Below are positions 49,534-58,750 of a stretch of 64,000 bases of DNA, piece after piece (the first letter of the stretch is position 1; each line of letters begins with the position of its first letter). The stretch comes from CAYQMF01 sp964418595 (lineage in GTDB: Bacteria; Planctomycetota; UBA1135; UBA2386): NCBI GenBank assembly GCA_964418595.1, contig CAYQMF010000011.1, forward strand, positions 1 through 64,000, written 5' to 3'. The notes under the pieces were generated by a model. It worked only from the letters and a program-made list of their open reading frames with translations, was not told the origin of the DNA and ran no database searches. Made by a program: the position numbers and the translations under genes.

Positions 49534-51140
49534 GCGCCACCTCCTTCGGTGGGAAGCGGTTCCCTGCCGTCGAGGTCGAGACCCATCGCCCGCCAGCGCT
49601 TCGCGCCGATCGCCGCGCACACGATGAGCACCGCCCAGACCGCGGCGATGAGGAGCATCGAGCGCAGTGCCACCGGGCTCGCCACCATGGCACTGACCCA
49701 GCCGGGCAGGGTCTGGATGCCGAACCACACCAGCGTGAAGATCATGTAGCAGGGAGTCAGCACCAGGAACACGAAGCGGAAGAAGGCGGGGATCTGCATC
49801 TGCGCCCCGTGGTGCGCTTCGCGCATGCCGCGCTCGACGCCGAACACCCAGGCGAAGCAGATGATCTGCGTCGCGGCGAGGACGACGATGAGGAAGGTGC
49901 CGACCCAGTCGTCGATGGTGCCGAGCGCCACGCTGCCGCCGGAGTGCCAGAGCACGAAGCCGCAGCCGACGAAGGTGAGCGCCGTGACGATCATCGTCGC
50001 GCGGTGCCGGTCGACCCCCAGCGCTTCCTGGAAGAAGGCCTTCACCGGCTGCAGCATCGACAGCGAACTCGTGATCGCGGCGAGGAAGAGCATGAAGAAC
50101 CACACCGCAGCCACCACGTTGCCGAACGGCATGTGCGCGAACACGACCGGCAGGGTGTTGAAGCCGAGACCGAAGGTTCCGCCCGCCGCCGCCTCGATGG
50201 CACCCGTCGCGCCGAGGAAGATGAAAGCGGCAGGGATCGTGATCATGCCGCCGAAGCCGACCTCGAAGGTCTCGTTGGTCGCCGAGGCGGTGAGCCCCGA
50301 CAGCACGACGTCGTCCTTGCGCCGCAGGTACGACGCGTAGTTGATGATCACGCCGAAGCCCACTGACAGGCTGAAGAAGATCTGCCCCGCGGCCGCCAGC
50401 CACGTCTGCGACGTACCGAGCTTCCCGAAGTCGGGGTTCCACATGAAGCCGAGCCCGTTGACCAGGTTCTGGTCGGGATGGTTCGCATCGGGCGTGCCGA
50501 GCGTCAGCACGCGGACCAGCACGATCACCGCGCACACCGCCATCGCCGGCATTGCGAAACGGCAGAACTTCTCGATGCCCTTGGCCAGCCCACGCACGAT
50601 GAAGACGGTGTTCACCACGACCGTGAACAGCCAGAAGCCCAGCGCCTTGTGCCAGCCGTCGAAGAGCGCGCCGTCAGCGCCGCGGCCGGTGTACGCGTCG
50701 TAGAACGCCGCCGATGCCGCGGCCTGCTCATGGATGCCGGTCCCGGTGTCGATCCCGATGCCGCCGCCGAGGAACTGCAGGCAGTAGCCGAGACACCAGC
50801 TCTCCACGAACACGTAGTAGAAGTAGACGCAGAGCGGGATCAGCACGCCGATCGTGCCCAGGTAGCGCGGGATCGCGCCGCGGCCCACGATCCCGAGGAT
50901 CGCCGGCGCCGAGTGGAAGCCCTTCGCCCCGCCGTAGCGGCCCATCGTCCACTCTGCCCAACCGATCGGGATCCCCACGAGGATCAGCGCGATGAAGTAG
51001 GGGATCATGAACGCGCCGCCGCCGTTCTGGACAGCCTGACCCGGGAAGCGCAGGAAGTTGCCGAGGCCCACCGCCGATCCCGCCACCGCCAGGATGACGC
51101 CGATGCGCGAGCTCCACTGCTCGGTCTGTTGTCTGGTCAT
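49530..51140 (-). CDS. Neurotransmitter:sodium symporter (NSS) family transporter, copy 2
   Basis: 536 residues with the same signatures as copy 1 (SRIGVILAVAGSAVGLGNFL, SVGFGVIINYASYL, SSLSMLQPVKAFFQ). Differences gather in the first extracellular loop region and the last helix, which may mark different substrate preference. It has its own promoter (51243-51271) and a strong leader hairpin (51205-51231). Confidence 0.92.
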   Translation of the reverse strand: MTRQQTEQWSSRIGVILAVAGSAVGLGNFLRFPGQAVQNGGGAFMIPYFIALILVGIPIGWAEWTMGRYGGAKGFHSAPAILGIVGRGAIPRYLGTIGVLIPLCVYFYYVFVESWCLGYCLQFLGGGIGIDTGTGIHEQAAASAAFYDAYTGRGADGALFDGWHKALGFWLFTVVVNTVFIVRGLAKGIEKFCRFAMPAMAVCAVIVLVRVLTLGTPDANHPDQNLVNGLGFMWNPDFGKLGTSQTWLAAAGQIFFSLSVGFGVIINYASYLRRKDDVVLSGLTASATNETFEVGFGGMITIPAAFIFLGATGAIEAAAGGTFGLGFNTLPVVFAHMPFGNVVAAVWFFMLFLAAITSSLSMLQPVKAFFQEALGVDRHRATMIVTALTFVGCGFVLWHSGGSVALGTIDDWVGTFLIVVLAATQIICFAWVFGVERGMREAHHGAQMQIPAFFRFVFLVLTPCYMIFTLVWFGIQTLPGWVSAMVASPVALRSMLLIAAVWAVLIVCAAIGAKRWRAMGLDLDGREPLPTEGGGA

Positions 51141-51204
51141 GGAAGCTTCGAGCGGCGACCGAGGCCTGCCTGGCCGGGCCAACTCCGCGAGCCGACTCGA
51201 CGCG

Positions 51205-51231
51205 CCCGGTGGTGCGCCGCACACCACCGGG
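51205..51231 (-). promoter_or_regulatory. Perfect 10-bp hairpin in the leader of NSS copy 2
   Basis: CCCGGTGGTG and CACCACCGGG flank a 7-nt loop. It lies within a few bases of the expected transcript start and 65 nt before the ATG. It may protect the 5' end or attenuate; no T tract follows. Confidence 0.5.
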
Positions 51232-51242
51232 GGTGGAGCGAG

Positions 51243-51271
51243 ACTGTCACGGCGGTCGCGGCGTGAATCAA
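51243..51271 (-). promoter_or_regulatory. Sigma-70-like promoter of NSS copy 2
   Basis: Minus strand TTGATT, 17 nt, GACAGT, matching the copy 1 promoter in spacing and in the TCACG after the -35. Confidence 0.5.
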
Positions 51272-51327
51272 CGTCGACGCAAAGCTGTTTGCCGGCTCGC
51301 GCGTGCCCGTGTCCGGGTCGAACGCGC

Positions 51328-54075
51328 CTACCGCGGCGCCTGCCGCTCGGCGAGGCGCCTCGCCCGCTCCGGATCGCCCAGCCGTTCGAGCGAGATACTC
51401 ACGCTGTGCGCCGCGCGCGCCATCCAGCTTCGCGGCGGGATCGGCCCCGAAGCCTCGACGAGGTCAGCCAGTCGATCGACCAGCGTCCGCAGCCGTGTGC
51501 GCGTCGCATCGTCGAGGCCGGCGAGAGGGATGCGCGCCGCCACTTCGCTCGCCTGCAGGCATGCGAGTTCGTTGGCGCGCCGGGCGTCGCCCAGCGTCAC
51601 GCCGAGCGATTCGCGCATCCCGAGGAGTCGCTCGATCGACGCGATCGCCGTCTCCGGGGCGTGCTCCGCCGTGCCGAGGCCGATGCGCATCGCGAGCGAC
51701 GCCAGGAACTGTTCGTACGAGGGCACGCCGGGATACGTCTCGACCAGCCCGCTGCCGATCTCGGTGGCCCGCTGCAGCCGGGCCAGTTCTTCGCCGCTCA
51801 ACTCGCGCCCCATCGCCGAGCCACGCAGGAGTCCTCCGACCAACGCCTCCATCAGCTCGAAGCGGTACTGCGGCGACTTGGGATGGGCCGCCGCCAGCGC
51901 CGTCAGCGTGTCGACCGCCCGCTCGCGCAACCCGGTCGCTTCCTCGCCCTCGCCCAGCGCGCTCGCGAGCAAGCGGGACGTCCGGGCCACCGCGGCCACG
52001 TAGGCCGCGTTGGTCGGCTCCTCCTCCACCAGTTCCTTGCCGAGGCGCAGCGCCTCGCGGTGGTGCGCAACCGCGGACCCGGGTTCGGCCCCCGGCCCGC
52101 CGGCGCGGCCACCACGCCCGCGCCGACTCCGCGCCGACGCGAGGTTGTCGTGCGCGCGCGCCCGCTCGTAGCGGGAGAGCTTCGACGAATCCGGCGCGAT
52201 GGTCAGCGCGCGCTCGTAGGTCGCCCGCATCTCGTCGATCTGGCGATGGTCGCGCAGCGCCCGGCCCAGGTCGTTCAGCACCTGCGCGACGACGCCTTTC
52301 TGCACGTCGCCCGCGGCCGCCAGCGCTTCGTAGAGGCCGAGCGCGCGCCGGTAGGCTTCGATCGCCTCGCGCCGCTCCTCGTCAGAACGCGCAAGCTGAC
52401 GCAGGATCTCCCCGACACGGTGGTAGGCGCGCGCCGTCGTCAGCCGCGCCGCGGTGTTGTCCTCGTTGGCCTGCGCGAAGCGGTCGTAGAACCGGAGCAG
52501 CTCCTCGAGCAGTGCGGCGTCGTCGGCGGAGACCGACAGGCCGACGCCGGGCGCCACCACCTCGCCCTCCAGCTCCTCGTCAGGACGAAGCAGCTCGGGA
52601 CCGACCACGCGAGCGAACACGTCGTCGAAGGCCGACATCGCCATCGCCAGGTTCTGCCGGGCGCGCTCGGTCGCCAGCTCCGCCGACTTCAGGTTCTGTT
52701 CCGCCCGTCCGGTCGCCGACTTCGCCGTGGCCAGCGCTTCGCTCGTCTTGAAGTACCCCCACGCCGCGACCAGCGCCGTCGACACGAGGCCCAGGAGCGC
52801 GAGTGCGGCGAGGCTTGCCAGCGTGCGATTGCGCCGGCCCCAGCGCCACACTTGCTCGAGCGCACTCACCGGCCGAGCGCGGATCGGTCGGTCCTCGAGG
52901 AAGCGGCGCAGGTCGTCGGCGATCTCGGCCGCCGACTGGTAGCGGTGGCGCGGGTCCTTGGCGATCGCCTTGCGCACGATCGTCTCCAGGTCGCGCGGCA
53001 CGTCGCCGCGGACGTGCCGGAGCAGCGGCGGCTCCTCGTTGCGCACGCGCTCGTACAGCTCGCCGCGCGAATCGGCCACGAACGCGGGCCGCAGCGCGGC
53101 CAGCTCGTACAGCACGAGGCCCAGCCCGTGCACGTCGGTGCGCGCGTCGGCGTCACCGAGCAACTGCTCCGGCGCCATGTACTGCAGCGTGCCGACGAGG
53201 TCGCTGCTGTTGGTCACCGCCACGTCTTCCATCGCCTTGGCGAGCCCGAAGTCGGTGATCCACACGACCCCGTCGCCATCCAGGATCAGGTTGGCCGGCT
53301 TGATGTCGCGGTGCAGCGTGCCCTGGGTGTGCGCGTACACCAGCGCATCGGCGACCTGCTCACCGATGCGCGCGACGCTGCGGAAGTACGCGGCGTCACC
53401 CGCCGGCACCGGCGCGCCCGAGACCTGAGGCGGGGCGAACACGCCATCGCGGATTGCCGTGGCGACCGACGTGGCGCTCATCGCCGCCGAACTCTGCTGC
53501 GCGCGCGAAGGCGACCGCGCCGGTTTCGTGTCGCCACGCAGCGCGCGGATCACCTCGTCGAGCGGGCGACCCACGATCAACTGCATCACGTAGAAGTGCA
53601 GGCCGTCCTGCTCCCCCACGCCGAAGATCGGCACGATGTTCGTGTGGTGCAGCTTGGCCGCGGTCTGCGCCTCACGCTTGAAGCGCTCGAGCCGCGTGCC
53701 GCTCTGCAGCGCATGCGGCGGCAGGACCTTCAACGCCACGCGCCGGCCCAGCGTGAGCTGGTGCGCCTCGTACACCACGCCCATGCCGCCACGCCCGATC
53801 TCACCCACGATCCGGTAGTCGCCGAGTTCGCTCGGAGGTCGGAAGCTGACCCTCGGCTTGCTCCCCTTGAGGCCTTCCAGGAGACCGGCCGAGTCGATCA
53901 GGTCGCGCAGCTCCGCGGCGCGCTCGCCGGCGCGCGCCGCCAGGCGCTCGACGTCGACGGTCTCGCCGCGACGCGCCGCGGCCAGGTATTCGTCGAGGAG
54001 CAGCTCGACCGGATCGCGGCCGGACTCCGTCGCGCCGGTCGGCTCGGCCGACTCGCCGGACTCGCTAGGGGCCAT
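51328..54075 (-). CDS. Membrane Ser/Thr protein kinase with TPR-like sensor region
   Basis: 915 residues. Kinase domain ~86-395: glycine loop GEIGRGGMGVVYEA, Lys116 (VALKV), catalytic HRDIKPANLIL (Asp257), DFG at 275-277, and MAPEQL. A ~60-residue Ala/Ser-rich insertion (about 180-235) interrupts the C-lobe before HRD. One membrane helix follows (LASLAALALLGLVSTALVAA), then a coiled stretch and TPR-like helices to the end, outside the cytoplasm. This is the usual PknB-type planctomycete layout. Its start overlaps the sigma-factor gene by 11 nt, so the sigma factor and kinase form a unit. Confidence 0.92.
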   Translation of the reverse strand: MAPSESGESAEPTGATESGRDPVELLLDEYLAAARRGETVDVERLAARAGERAAELRDLIDSAGLLEGLKGSKPRVSFRPPSELGDYRIVGEIGRGGMGVVYEAHQLTLGRRVALKVLPPHALQSGTRLERFKREAQTAAKLHHTNIVPIFGVGEQDGLHFYVMQLIVGRPLDEVIRALRGDTKPARSPSRAQQSSAAMSATSVATAIRDGVFAPPQVSGAPVPAGDAAYFRSVARIGEQVADALVYAHTQGTLHRDIKPANLILDGDGVVWITDFGLAKAMEDVAVTNSSDLVGTLQYMAPEQLLGDADARTDVHGLGLVLYELAALRPAFVADSRGELYERVRNEEPPLLRHVRGDVPRDLETIVRKAIAKDPRHRYQSAAEIADDLRRFLEDRPIRARPVSALEQVWRWGRRNRTLASLAALALLGLVSTALVAAWGYFKTSEALATAKSATGRAEQNLKSAELATERARQNLAMAMSAFDDVFARVVGPELLRPDEELEGEVVAPGVGLSVSADDAALLEELLRFYDRFAQANEDNTAARLTTARAYHRVGEILRQLARSDEERREAIEAYRRALGLYEALAAAGDVQKGVVAQVLNDLGRALRDHRQIDEMRATYERALTIAPDSSKLSRYERARAHDNLASARSRRGRGGRAGGPGAEPGSAVAHHREALRLGKELVEEEPTNAAYVAAVARTSRLLASALGEGEEATGLRERAVDTLTALAAAHPKSPQYRFELMEALVGGLLRGSAMGRELSGEELARLQRATEIGSGLVETYPGVPSYEQFLASLAMRIGLGTAEHAPETAIASIERLLGMRESLGVTLGDARRANELACLQASEVAARIPLAGLDDATRTRLRTLVDRLADLVEASGPIPPRSWMARAAHSVSISLERLGDPERARRLAERQAPR

Positions 54076-54694
54076 CGCCGCCTCCCGAGGCGCGGCGGAG
54101 CACCTCGCGCAGCTTGCCCAGCGCCCGCAGGTAGCGACTGCTCGCCGTCGACTCCGGCAGGCCGAGGATCGCCGCCGCGTCGGCGTTGCCGACCTCCTCG
54201 AAGTGGCGCAGCACGAGCACCTCGCGGTCGATGGGGTCCATGTCTTCGAGGGTGCGCTCGACCAGTTGCTCCATCTCCTCGCGGATCGCCGCCCCGCTCG
54301 GCGAGGTGAGGCGCGCAACGAAGAAGTGCGACATCGCCGCGCTCGACGCCCCCGCGATCGGCCGTAGCTTGGCCTCGCGGCCGACGCCGCGCGCCTTCGC
54401 CTCGACGTGCCGGCGGTGCAGGTCGGTCATGGTCTGGCCGACGATCATCCGGATCCACACGTACGCGGTGGTCGCCTTGTCGTAGTCGAAGCTTCCGATG
54501 CGCTTCTCGGCGTCGATGTAGCTCTCCTGCAGGACGTCGTCGGCGTCGATGCGCGCGTGCAGGCGCGGGTCGAGACGGAAGCGGATGAACTGCAGGAGAC
54601 GCTCATGATGGAGCGCAAACAGCTCACCGAGTGCTGCCACCTCGCGCTTGGCGAGACGGCGGCGCAGCTCATCGGGTTCGGCTCCGGGGTCCAC
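54065..54694 (-). CDS. ECF-like sigma factor paired with the Ser/Thr kinase
   Basis: 209 residues from GTG. Region 2 is LRRRLAKREVAALGELFALH through DADDVLQESYIDAEKRI (the D-x-x-Q-E signature); region 4 is LEDMDPIDREVLVLRHFEEV and LGLPESTASSRYLRALGKLR. The linker is longer than in classical ECF factors, as in the planctomycete kinase-associated ECF groups. It directs RNA polymerase to a dedicated promoter set; the adjoining kinase probably controls it by phosphorylation, as seen for other kinase-linked ECF groups. Confidence 0.88.
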   Translation of the reverse strand: MDPGAEPDELRRRLAKREVAALGELFALHHERLLQFIRFRLDPRLHARIDADDVLQESYIDAEKRIGSFDYDKATTAYVWIRMIVGQTMTDLHRRHVEAKARGVGREAKLRPIAGASSAAMSHFFVARLTSPSGAAIREEMEQLVERTLEDMDPIDREVLVLRHFEEVGNADAAAILGLPESTASSRYLRALGKLREVLRRASGGGDGP

Positions 54695-54756
54695 GGGATC
54701 TACTCGAGCGGAAGGGACGACACGTGCGGACGGTTACGAACGGTACAGCGCGGACG

Positions 54757-55263
54757 CTAGGACGCGCGCTCCCATCTCTCGAAGGTGAACGCGTGCGCGT
54801 GGCGGGCGTCGGCCGGATGCCGGTCACGCGCGACGCAGGTCCATTGCTCCCACGCCACGGGCTGCAGGAAGGCGTCGCCGTCGGGGCTGGCGTGCACGCG
54901 GGTGACCTCGAGCCGGGTGACGGCGGCCATCGCCGCCGCGTACACCTCCGCGCCGCCGATCACCCACGCCCGCGGCTCCGGCGTGGCCGTCGGGATCGCC
55001 GCCCGCGCGAGCGCCAGCGCCGCCTCGAGCGTGGGCGCGCACAGCGCCCCCGGCGCATCGCGCAGGGTCCGGCTCAGGACGATGTTGGTGCGCCCGGGAA
55101 GCGGCCGGCCCAGCGACTCGAACGTCCGCCGCCCCATGAGCACCGGGCACCCCAACGTCACGGCCTTGAAGTGCAGGAGATCGTCGGGGAGGCGCCACGG
55201 CAGCCCGCCAGCCCGCCCGATCACGCCGTTCTCGGCCACGGCCACGATCGCGCCGAGCCACAT
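54757..55263 (-). CDS. folA: Dihydrofolate reductase
   Basis: 168 residues. AIVAVAENGVIGRAGGLPWR is the conserved N-terminus, with the catalytic Asp27 in RLPDDLLHFK. VLMGRRTFESLGRPLPGRTN binds NADPH, and VIGGAEVY is the third signature. It reduces dihydrofolate produced by ThyA. It starts two bases after the thyA stop; the pair forms a dTMP-synthesis operon. Confidence 0.95.
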   Translation of the reverse strand: MWLGAIVAVAENGVIGRAGGLPWRLPDDLLHFKAVTLGCPVLMGRRTFESLGRPLPGRTNIVLSRTLRDAPGALCAPTLEAALALARAAIPTATPEPRAWVIGGAEVYAAAMAAVTRLEVTRVHASPDGDAFLQPVAWEQWTCVARDRHPADARHAHAFTFERWERAS

Positions 55264-55265
55264 GC

Positions 55266-56060
55266 TCAGACCGCCACCTCCGCCTTGATGTGCGGGTGCG
55301 GGTCGTAGCCTTCGAGCCGGAAGTGCTCGTAACGGAAGTCGCCGATCTCGCGCACCGTCGGATCGAGGTGCAGCCGGGGCAGGGTGCGCGGCTCGCGCGC
55401 GAGCTGCGTGCGCACCTGCTCGACGTGGTTGCTGTAGATGTGCGCGTCACCGAGCGTGTGCACGAACTCGCCCGGCGCGAGGTCGCACACCTGCGCGATC
55501 ATCAGCGTGAGTGCGGCGTACGACGCGATGTTGAACGGCACGCCGAGGAAGAGGTCGGCGCTGCGCTGGTAGAGCTGGCACGACAGCCGGCCCTCCGCCA
55601 CCCAGAACTGGAACAGCGCGTGGCACGGCGGCAGCTTCATCCGCGGCAGGTCGCCGACGTTCCACGCGCTCACGATCAGGCGACGCGAGTCCGGTTCCCG
55701 GCGGATGCGCGCGATCACGTCGGCGATCTGATCGACGGTCGCGCCGTCCGCCGTGCGCCAGCTCCGCCACTGCGCCCCGTAGACCGGGCCCAGGTCGCCG
55801 GCGGCATCAGCCCACTCGTCCCAGATGCGCACGCCGTGCTCCTTGAGCCAGCCGATGTTGGTATCGCCGCGCAGGAACCACAGCAGTTCGATGAGCACCG
55901 ACTTGAGGTGCACCTTCTTCGTCGTCAGCAGCGGGAAGCCCGCGGCGAGATCGAAGCGCATCTGGTGGCCGAAGACGCTGCGCGTGCCGGTTCCGGTCCG
56001 ATCGGACTTCTTGACTCCGTGTTCGAGCACGTGGCGCAGCAACGCGAGGTACTGGTGCAT
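55266..56060 (-). CDS. thyA: Thymidylate synthase
   Basis: 264 residues, the same length as E. coli ThyA. The nucleophile Cys146 lies in LPPCHALFQFWV; RRLIVSAWNV and RSADLFLGVPFNIASYA bind dUMP and folate. It methylates dUMP to dTMP using methylene-tetrahydrofolate. Start ATG at 56060, divergent from the diguanylate cyclase. Confidence 0.96.
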   Translation of the reverse strand: MHQYLALLRHVLEHGVKKSDRTGTGTRSVFGHQMRFDLAAGFPLLTTKKVHLKSVLIELLWFLRGDTNIGWLKEHGVRIWDEWADAAGDLGPVYGAQWRSWRTADGATVDQIADVIARIRREPDSRRLIVSAWNVGDLPRMKLPPCHALFQFWVAEGRLSCQLYQRSADLFLGVPFNIASYAALTLMIAQVCDLAPGEFVHTLGDAHIYSNHVEQVRTQLAREPRTLPRLHLDPTVREIGDFRYEHFRLEGYDPHPHIKAEVAV

Positions 56061-56140
56061 GGGACGCCGCCGCAGGGTACCGCGCGGGGGGCGGCGTGCC
56101 AGCCCGCGCGTGTCGGCGGCTGCGGCTCGGCTCGGCGTGC

Positions 56141-56146
56141 TAACAT
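56141..56146 (+). promoter_or_regulatory. TAACAT, -10-like element for the diguanylate cyclase
   Basis: GC-TAACAT lies 33 nt before the proposed CTG start. The same hexamer occurs upstream of the genes at 7979 and 58706. Confidence 0.4.
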
Positions 56147-56178
56147 CCGGCGCGTCCCACGGCTCCGGGAGGTGCAGC

Positions 56179-57246
56179 CTGTCCGATCCTGACGCACGAC
56201 GGTGGTTCGAACTCGCCTTCGAATCCTCGCCCAATGTGATGCTGCTGGTCAACGTCGCCGGCGCCATCCATCTCGCCAATCCCGCGACGCGCGCCGTCTT
56301 CGGCCACGAACCGCACGACCTGCAGGGTCTCGATCTCGGGGTCCTCGTCGCTCCGATCTCCCGACCCAAGCTCCGCAAACTGCGCGCCCGCTACGAGGAG
56401 GAAGGACGCCGGCGACCGTTCCGCAGCGACATCGAGCTGATCGCCCTGCACGCCGACGGCCACGCCTTCCCCATCCTCGTCGGCATCGGACTCGTGCGCA
56501 CGGAGCACAGCACGATGGTGCTCGTGTCCATCGTCGACATCACGCGCCGCAAACGGAGCGAGCAGCGGCTCACGCTGCACACGCTGGAGGAACGCAACCG
56601 CGACCTCGAGCGCGAGATCCACACCCGCAAGCGGGCGGAGGCGGACCTGCGCGAGACGCAGCGCCGGCTCGAAGAGGCGAACGCCCGGCTCGAGCGTCTG
56701 GCAAGCGAGGACGCGCTGACCGGCACCGCCAACCGGCGCGAGTTCGACGCTCGGTTCCGTCTCGAGTTCGCGCGCGCGGCGCGGCACCGCGAGCCGCTCG
56801 CGCTGGTCCTCCTCGACCTCGATCGCTTCAAGGCGTTCAACGACTCCGCCGGGCATCTCGCGGGTGACGCATGCCTGCGCCGCGTCGCCGATGCCCTTGC
56901 CGGCTGCCTCGGCCGCGCCACGGACTTGCTGGCCCGCTACGGCGGCGAGGAGTTCGTCGCGCTGCTCCCCGACACGCCGCGCGAGGCCGGGGCGCGCCTG
57001 GGCACCCGCATGCGCAAGGCGGTGCGCGCGTTGGCGATCCCGCACCGCGGTGCCCCCGACGGGGTCGTCACGATCAGCGTCGGCGTGGCGAGCCTCGTGC
57101 CGGAGGCGGGATCGGACCCGACCGCCCTCCTCGAGGCCGCGGACCGGGCGTTGTACACGGCGAAGGCCCGTGGCCGCGACCGTGTCTGCGTCGCGACCCC
57201 CGGCAACGCGCGCGAGATCACCGGCGACGCCGCCGAGGCGGACTAG
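56179..57246 (+). CDS. PAS-GGDEF diguanylate cyclase
   Basis: 355 residues. PAS domain at ~5-130 (FELAFESSPNVMLLVNVAGA). A coiled coil follows (LEERNRDLEREIHTRKRAEA), then GGDEF with SEDALTGTANRREFDARF, VLLDLDRFKAFNDSAGH and the active loop RYGGEEFVALL. c-di-GMP synthesis is expected. No RxxD inhibitory site precedes GGEEF at the usual distance. No ATG, GTG or TTG fits between the -10 element and PAS; a CTG at 56179 has GGGAGG 6 nt upstream, so I propose it. An in-frame GTG at 56137 lies before the promoter-like TAACAT. Confidence 0.85.
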   Translation: MSDPDARRWFELAFESSPNVMLLVNVAGAIHLANPATRAVFGHEPHDLQGLDLGVLVAPISRPKLRKLRARYEEEGRRRPFRSDIELIALHADGHAFPILVGIGLVRTEHSTMVLVSIVDITRRKRSEQRLTLHTLEERNRDLEREIHTRKRAEADLRETQRRLEEANARLERLASEDALTGTANRREFDARFRLEFARAARHREPLALVLLDLDRFKAFNDSAGHLAGDACLRRVADALAGCLGRATDLLARYGGEEFVALLPDTPREAGARLGTRMRKAVRALAIPHRGAPDGVVTISVGVASLVPEAGSDPTALLEAADRALYTAKARGRDRVCVATPGNAREITGDAAEAD

Positions 57247-57252
57247 CGAGCC

Positions 57253-58155
57253 TCACCACCAGTCGGGTTCGAGGTGCTCCCGCCAGCGGGCGGGCGTGGC
57301 CGAGCCCTTCACCCCCGGCGGCATCCCCGCGAGGCGCACCAGGGCTTCCTCCGCGATCCGGCGCACTGCCGCATCCGCGTCGGCGAGCATGTGCCACAGC
57401 GGCAGCGTGTCGCGCCGCGAGGTCGCGGCCGATGCGACGGTGGCGGCGAGTCCGCCCCGCGACTGCGCGGCTGCGTCGTACCGGTCGAGCGCGGCGCGCA
57501 GCGACGCGTCGCAGTCGGCGAAGCGCGGCGTGCCCGACCCGCGGCCCGGCAGCGCACGGCACTCGGCGCCGCGCGGCACGAACACTTCGCGTTCGCCGTC
57601 GACGAACGCCACCTGCCCCATCGTCACGCGCACCTGCGCGGCCCCGGTCGCCGGGTCCACGTCGAGGGTGTACTTGCAGCCGAGATCGACGCAGGTCGTC
57701 GCGGGGGTCTCCACCTGGAAGAAGCGCGCGCGCACCGACGGGAACACGAACGCCTCCAGTCGCCCCTGCGCGAGGTAGAGGTGGCTGCGCTCGGTGTCCA
57801 GCCGCTTCACCTGCAGGCGGCTGCCCGGCTCCAGGGTCAGCCGCGCGTGCGCGTCGAGGCTCAGCTCGCGCTCCGTGTCGGTGGCCTCGAACCACTCGGC
57901 CAGCCCCAGGGCGTCCCGACCGACGCCCCGCACCAGACGCAGGGCGTCGGGCTCCGCTGGCGCGCGCAGCGCCAGCGCGACGGCGACGACCACCGTCGCA
58001 GCCAGCAGGGCCGCGACAATCGGCAGCCACGGCCGGCGGCGCCGGCGCGGCCGCAACGCACGCCCATCGTGCCCGAAGCGGCGGAGCAAGCGCTCCAGCT
58101 CGGCGACCTCCGGGTCGCGCGGCGCGTTCGGATCGAAGAGGTAGTCGCCGCTCAT
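57253..58155 (-). CDS. FecR-domain membrane protein (probable sigma regulator)
   Basis: 300 residues. Cytoplasmic N-terminus ending RRRRRPW, one helix (LPIVAALLAATVVVAVALAL), then a FecR-like beta domain outside (LTLEPGSRLQV, LYLAQGRLEAFVFPSVRARF, FQVETPATTCVDLGCKYTLD). The C-terminal ~90 residues are helical. Its start overlaps the sigma gene stop (ATGA). It probably acts as an anti-sigma or surface-signal protein for that sigma factor. Confidence 0.85.
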   Translation of the reverse strand: MSGDYLFDPNAPRDPEVAELERLLRRFGHDGRALRPRRRRRPWLPIVAALLAATVVVAVALALRAPAEPDALRLVRGVGRDALGLAEWFEATDTERELSLDAHARLTLEPGSRLQVKRLDTERSHLYLAQGRLEAFVFPSVRARFFQVETPATTCVDLGCKYTLDVDPATGAAQVRVTMGQVAFVDGEREVFVPRGAECRALPGRGSGTPRFADCDASLRAALDRYDAAAQSRGGLAATVASAATSRRDTLPLWHMLADADAAVRRIAEEALVRLAGMPPGVKGSATPARWREHLEPDWW

Positions 58156-58706
58156 CGCCAGCCCTCCGCTTCGAGGAGCGGCCGGAGCAGGCTCATGCCG
58201 CGATGCAGGTTGACCCGCACGGAGCCGTGCGTGAGCCCGGTGCGCGCCGCGATCTCCACGCCGCTGAGGCCTTCGACCAGGCGCAGCACCAGGGTCTCGC
58301 GATACGCATCGGGCAGCGAGCGCACGTGCGCGAGCACACGGGTCGCCAGTTCATCGTCGGCGGTGCGAGGTGCCGCCGGCTCGGCGACGAGGGGCTGCGC
58401 CGCGTGCCGCCGCCGCCGCCTCCGGTCGAGCGCGGCGTTGCGCGCCACGCCGCAGATCCAGCCAGCACAGGCCGCGTCGTCGCGCAGCTCACCGATTCGC
58501 TCGAACACCTTCACGAACACATCCTGGGTCAGGTCGTCTGCGTCCGCCGGGCCCGCGACCGAGAGCACGATGCCGTGTACGACGCCGGCGAACCGGCGGT
58601 ACAGGCACGCCCGGGCCGCACCGTCACCAGCGCGCACGGCGCCAAGATCGAGCGGATCGTCCGTGGCGGGAACGGGTTTGGAGACGGTCACGACGGGGAC
58701 GGACAT
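58152..58706 (-). CDS. ECF-family RNA polymerase sigma factor
   Basis: 184 residues from the ATG at 58706. Region 2: FAGVVHGIVLSVAGPADADD then LTQDVFVKVFERIGEL. Region 4: LPDAYRETLVLRLVEGLSGV and GLTHGSVRVNLHRGMSLLRP. Upstream in-frame codons fall in the dispersed repeat and are rejected. A TAACAT element lies at 58751-58756. It is coupled to the FecR-type gene. Confidence 0.9.
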   Translation of the reverse strand: MSVPVVTVSKPVPATDDPLDLGAVRAGDGAARACLYRRFAGVVHGIVLSVAGPADADDLTQDVFVKVFERIGELRDDAACAGWICGVARNAALDRRRRRRHAAQPLVAEPAAPRTADDELATRVLAHVRSLPDAYRETLVLRLVEGLSGVEIAARTGLTHGSVRVNLHRGMSLLRPLLEAEGWR

Positions 58707-58750
58707 CACGGGCGCGGAGGCGCACAGCGAGGACGGCCTGACGGCGCGCG

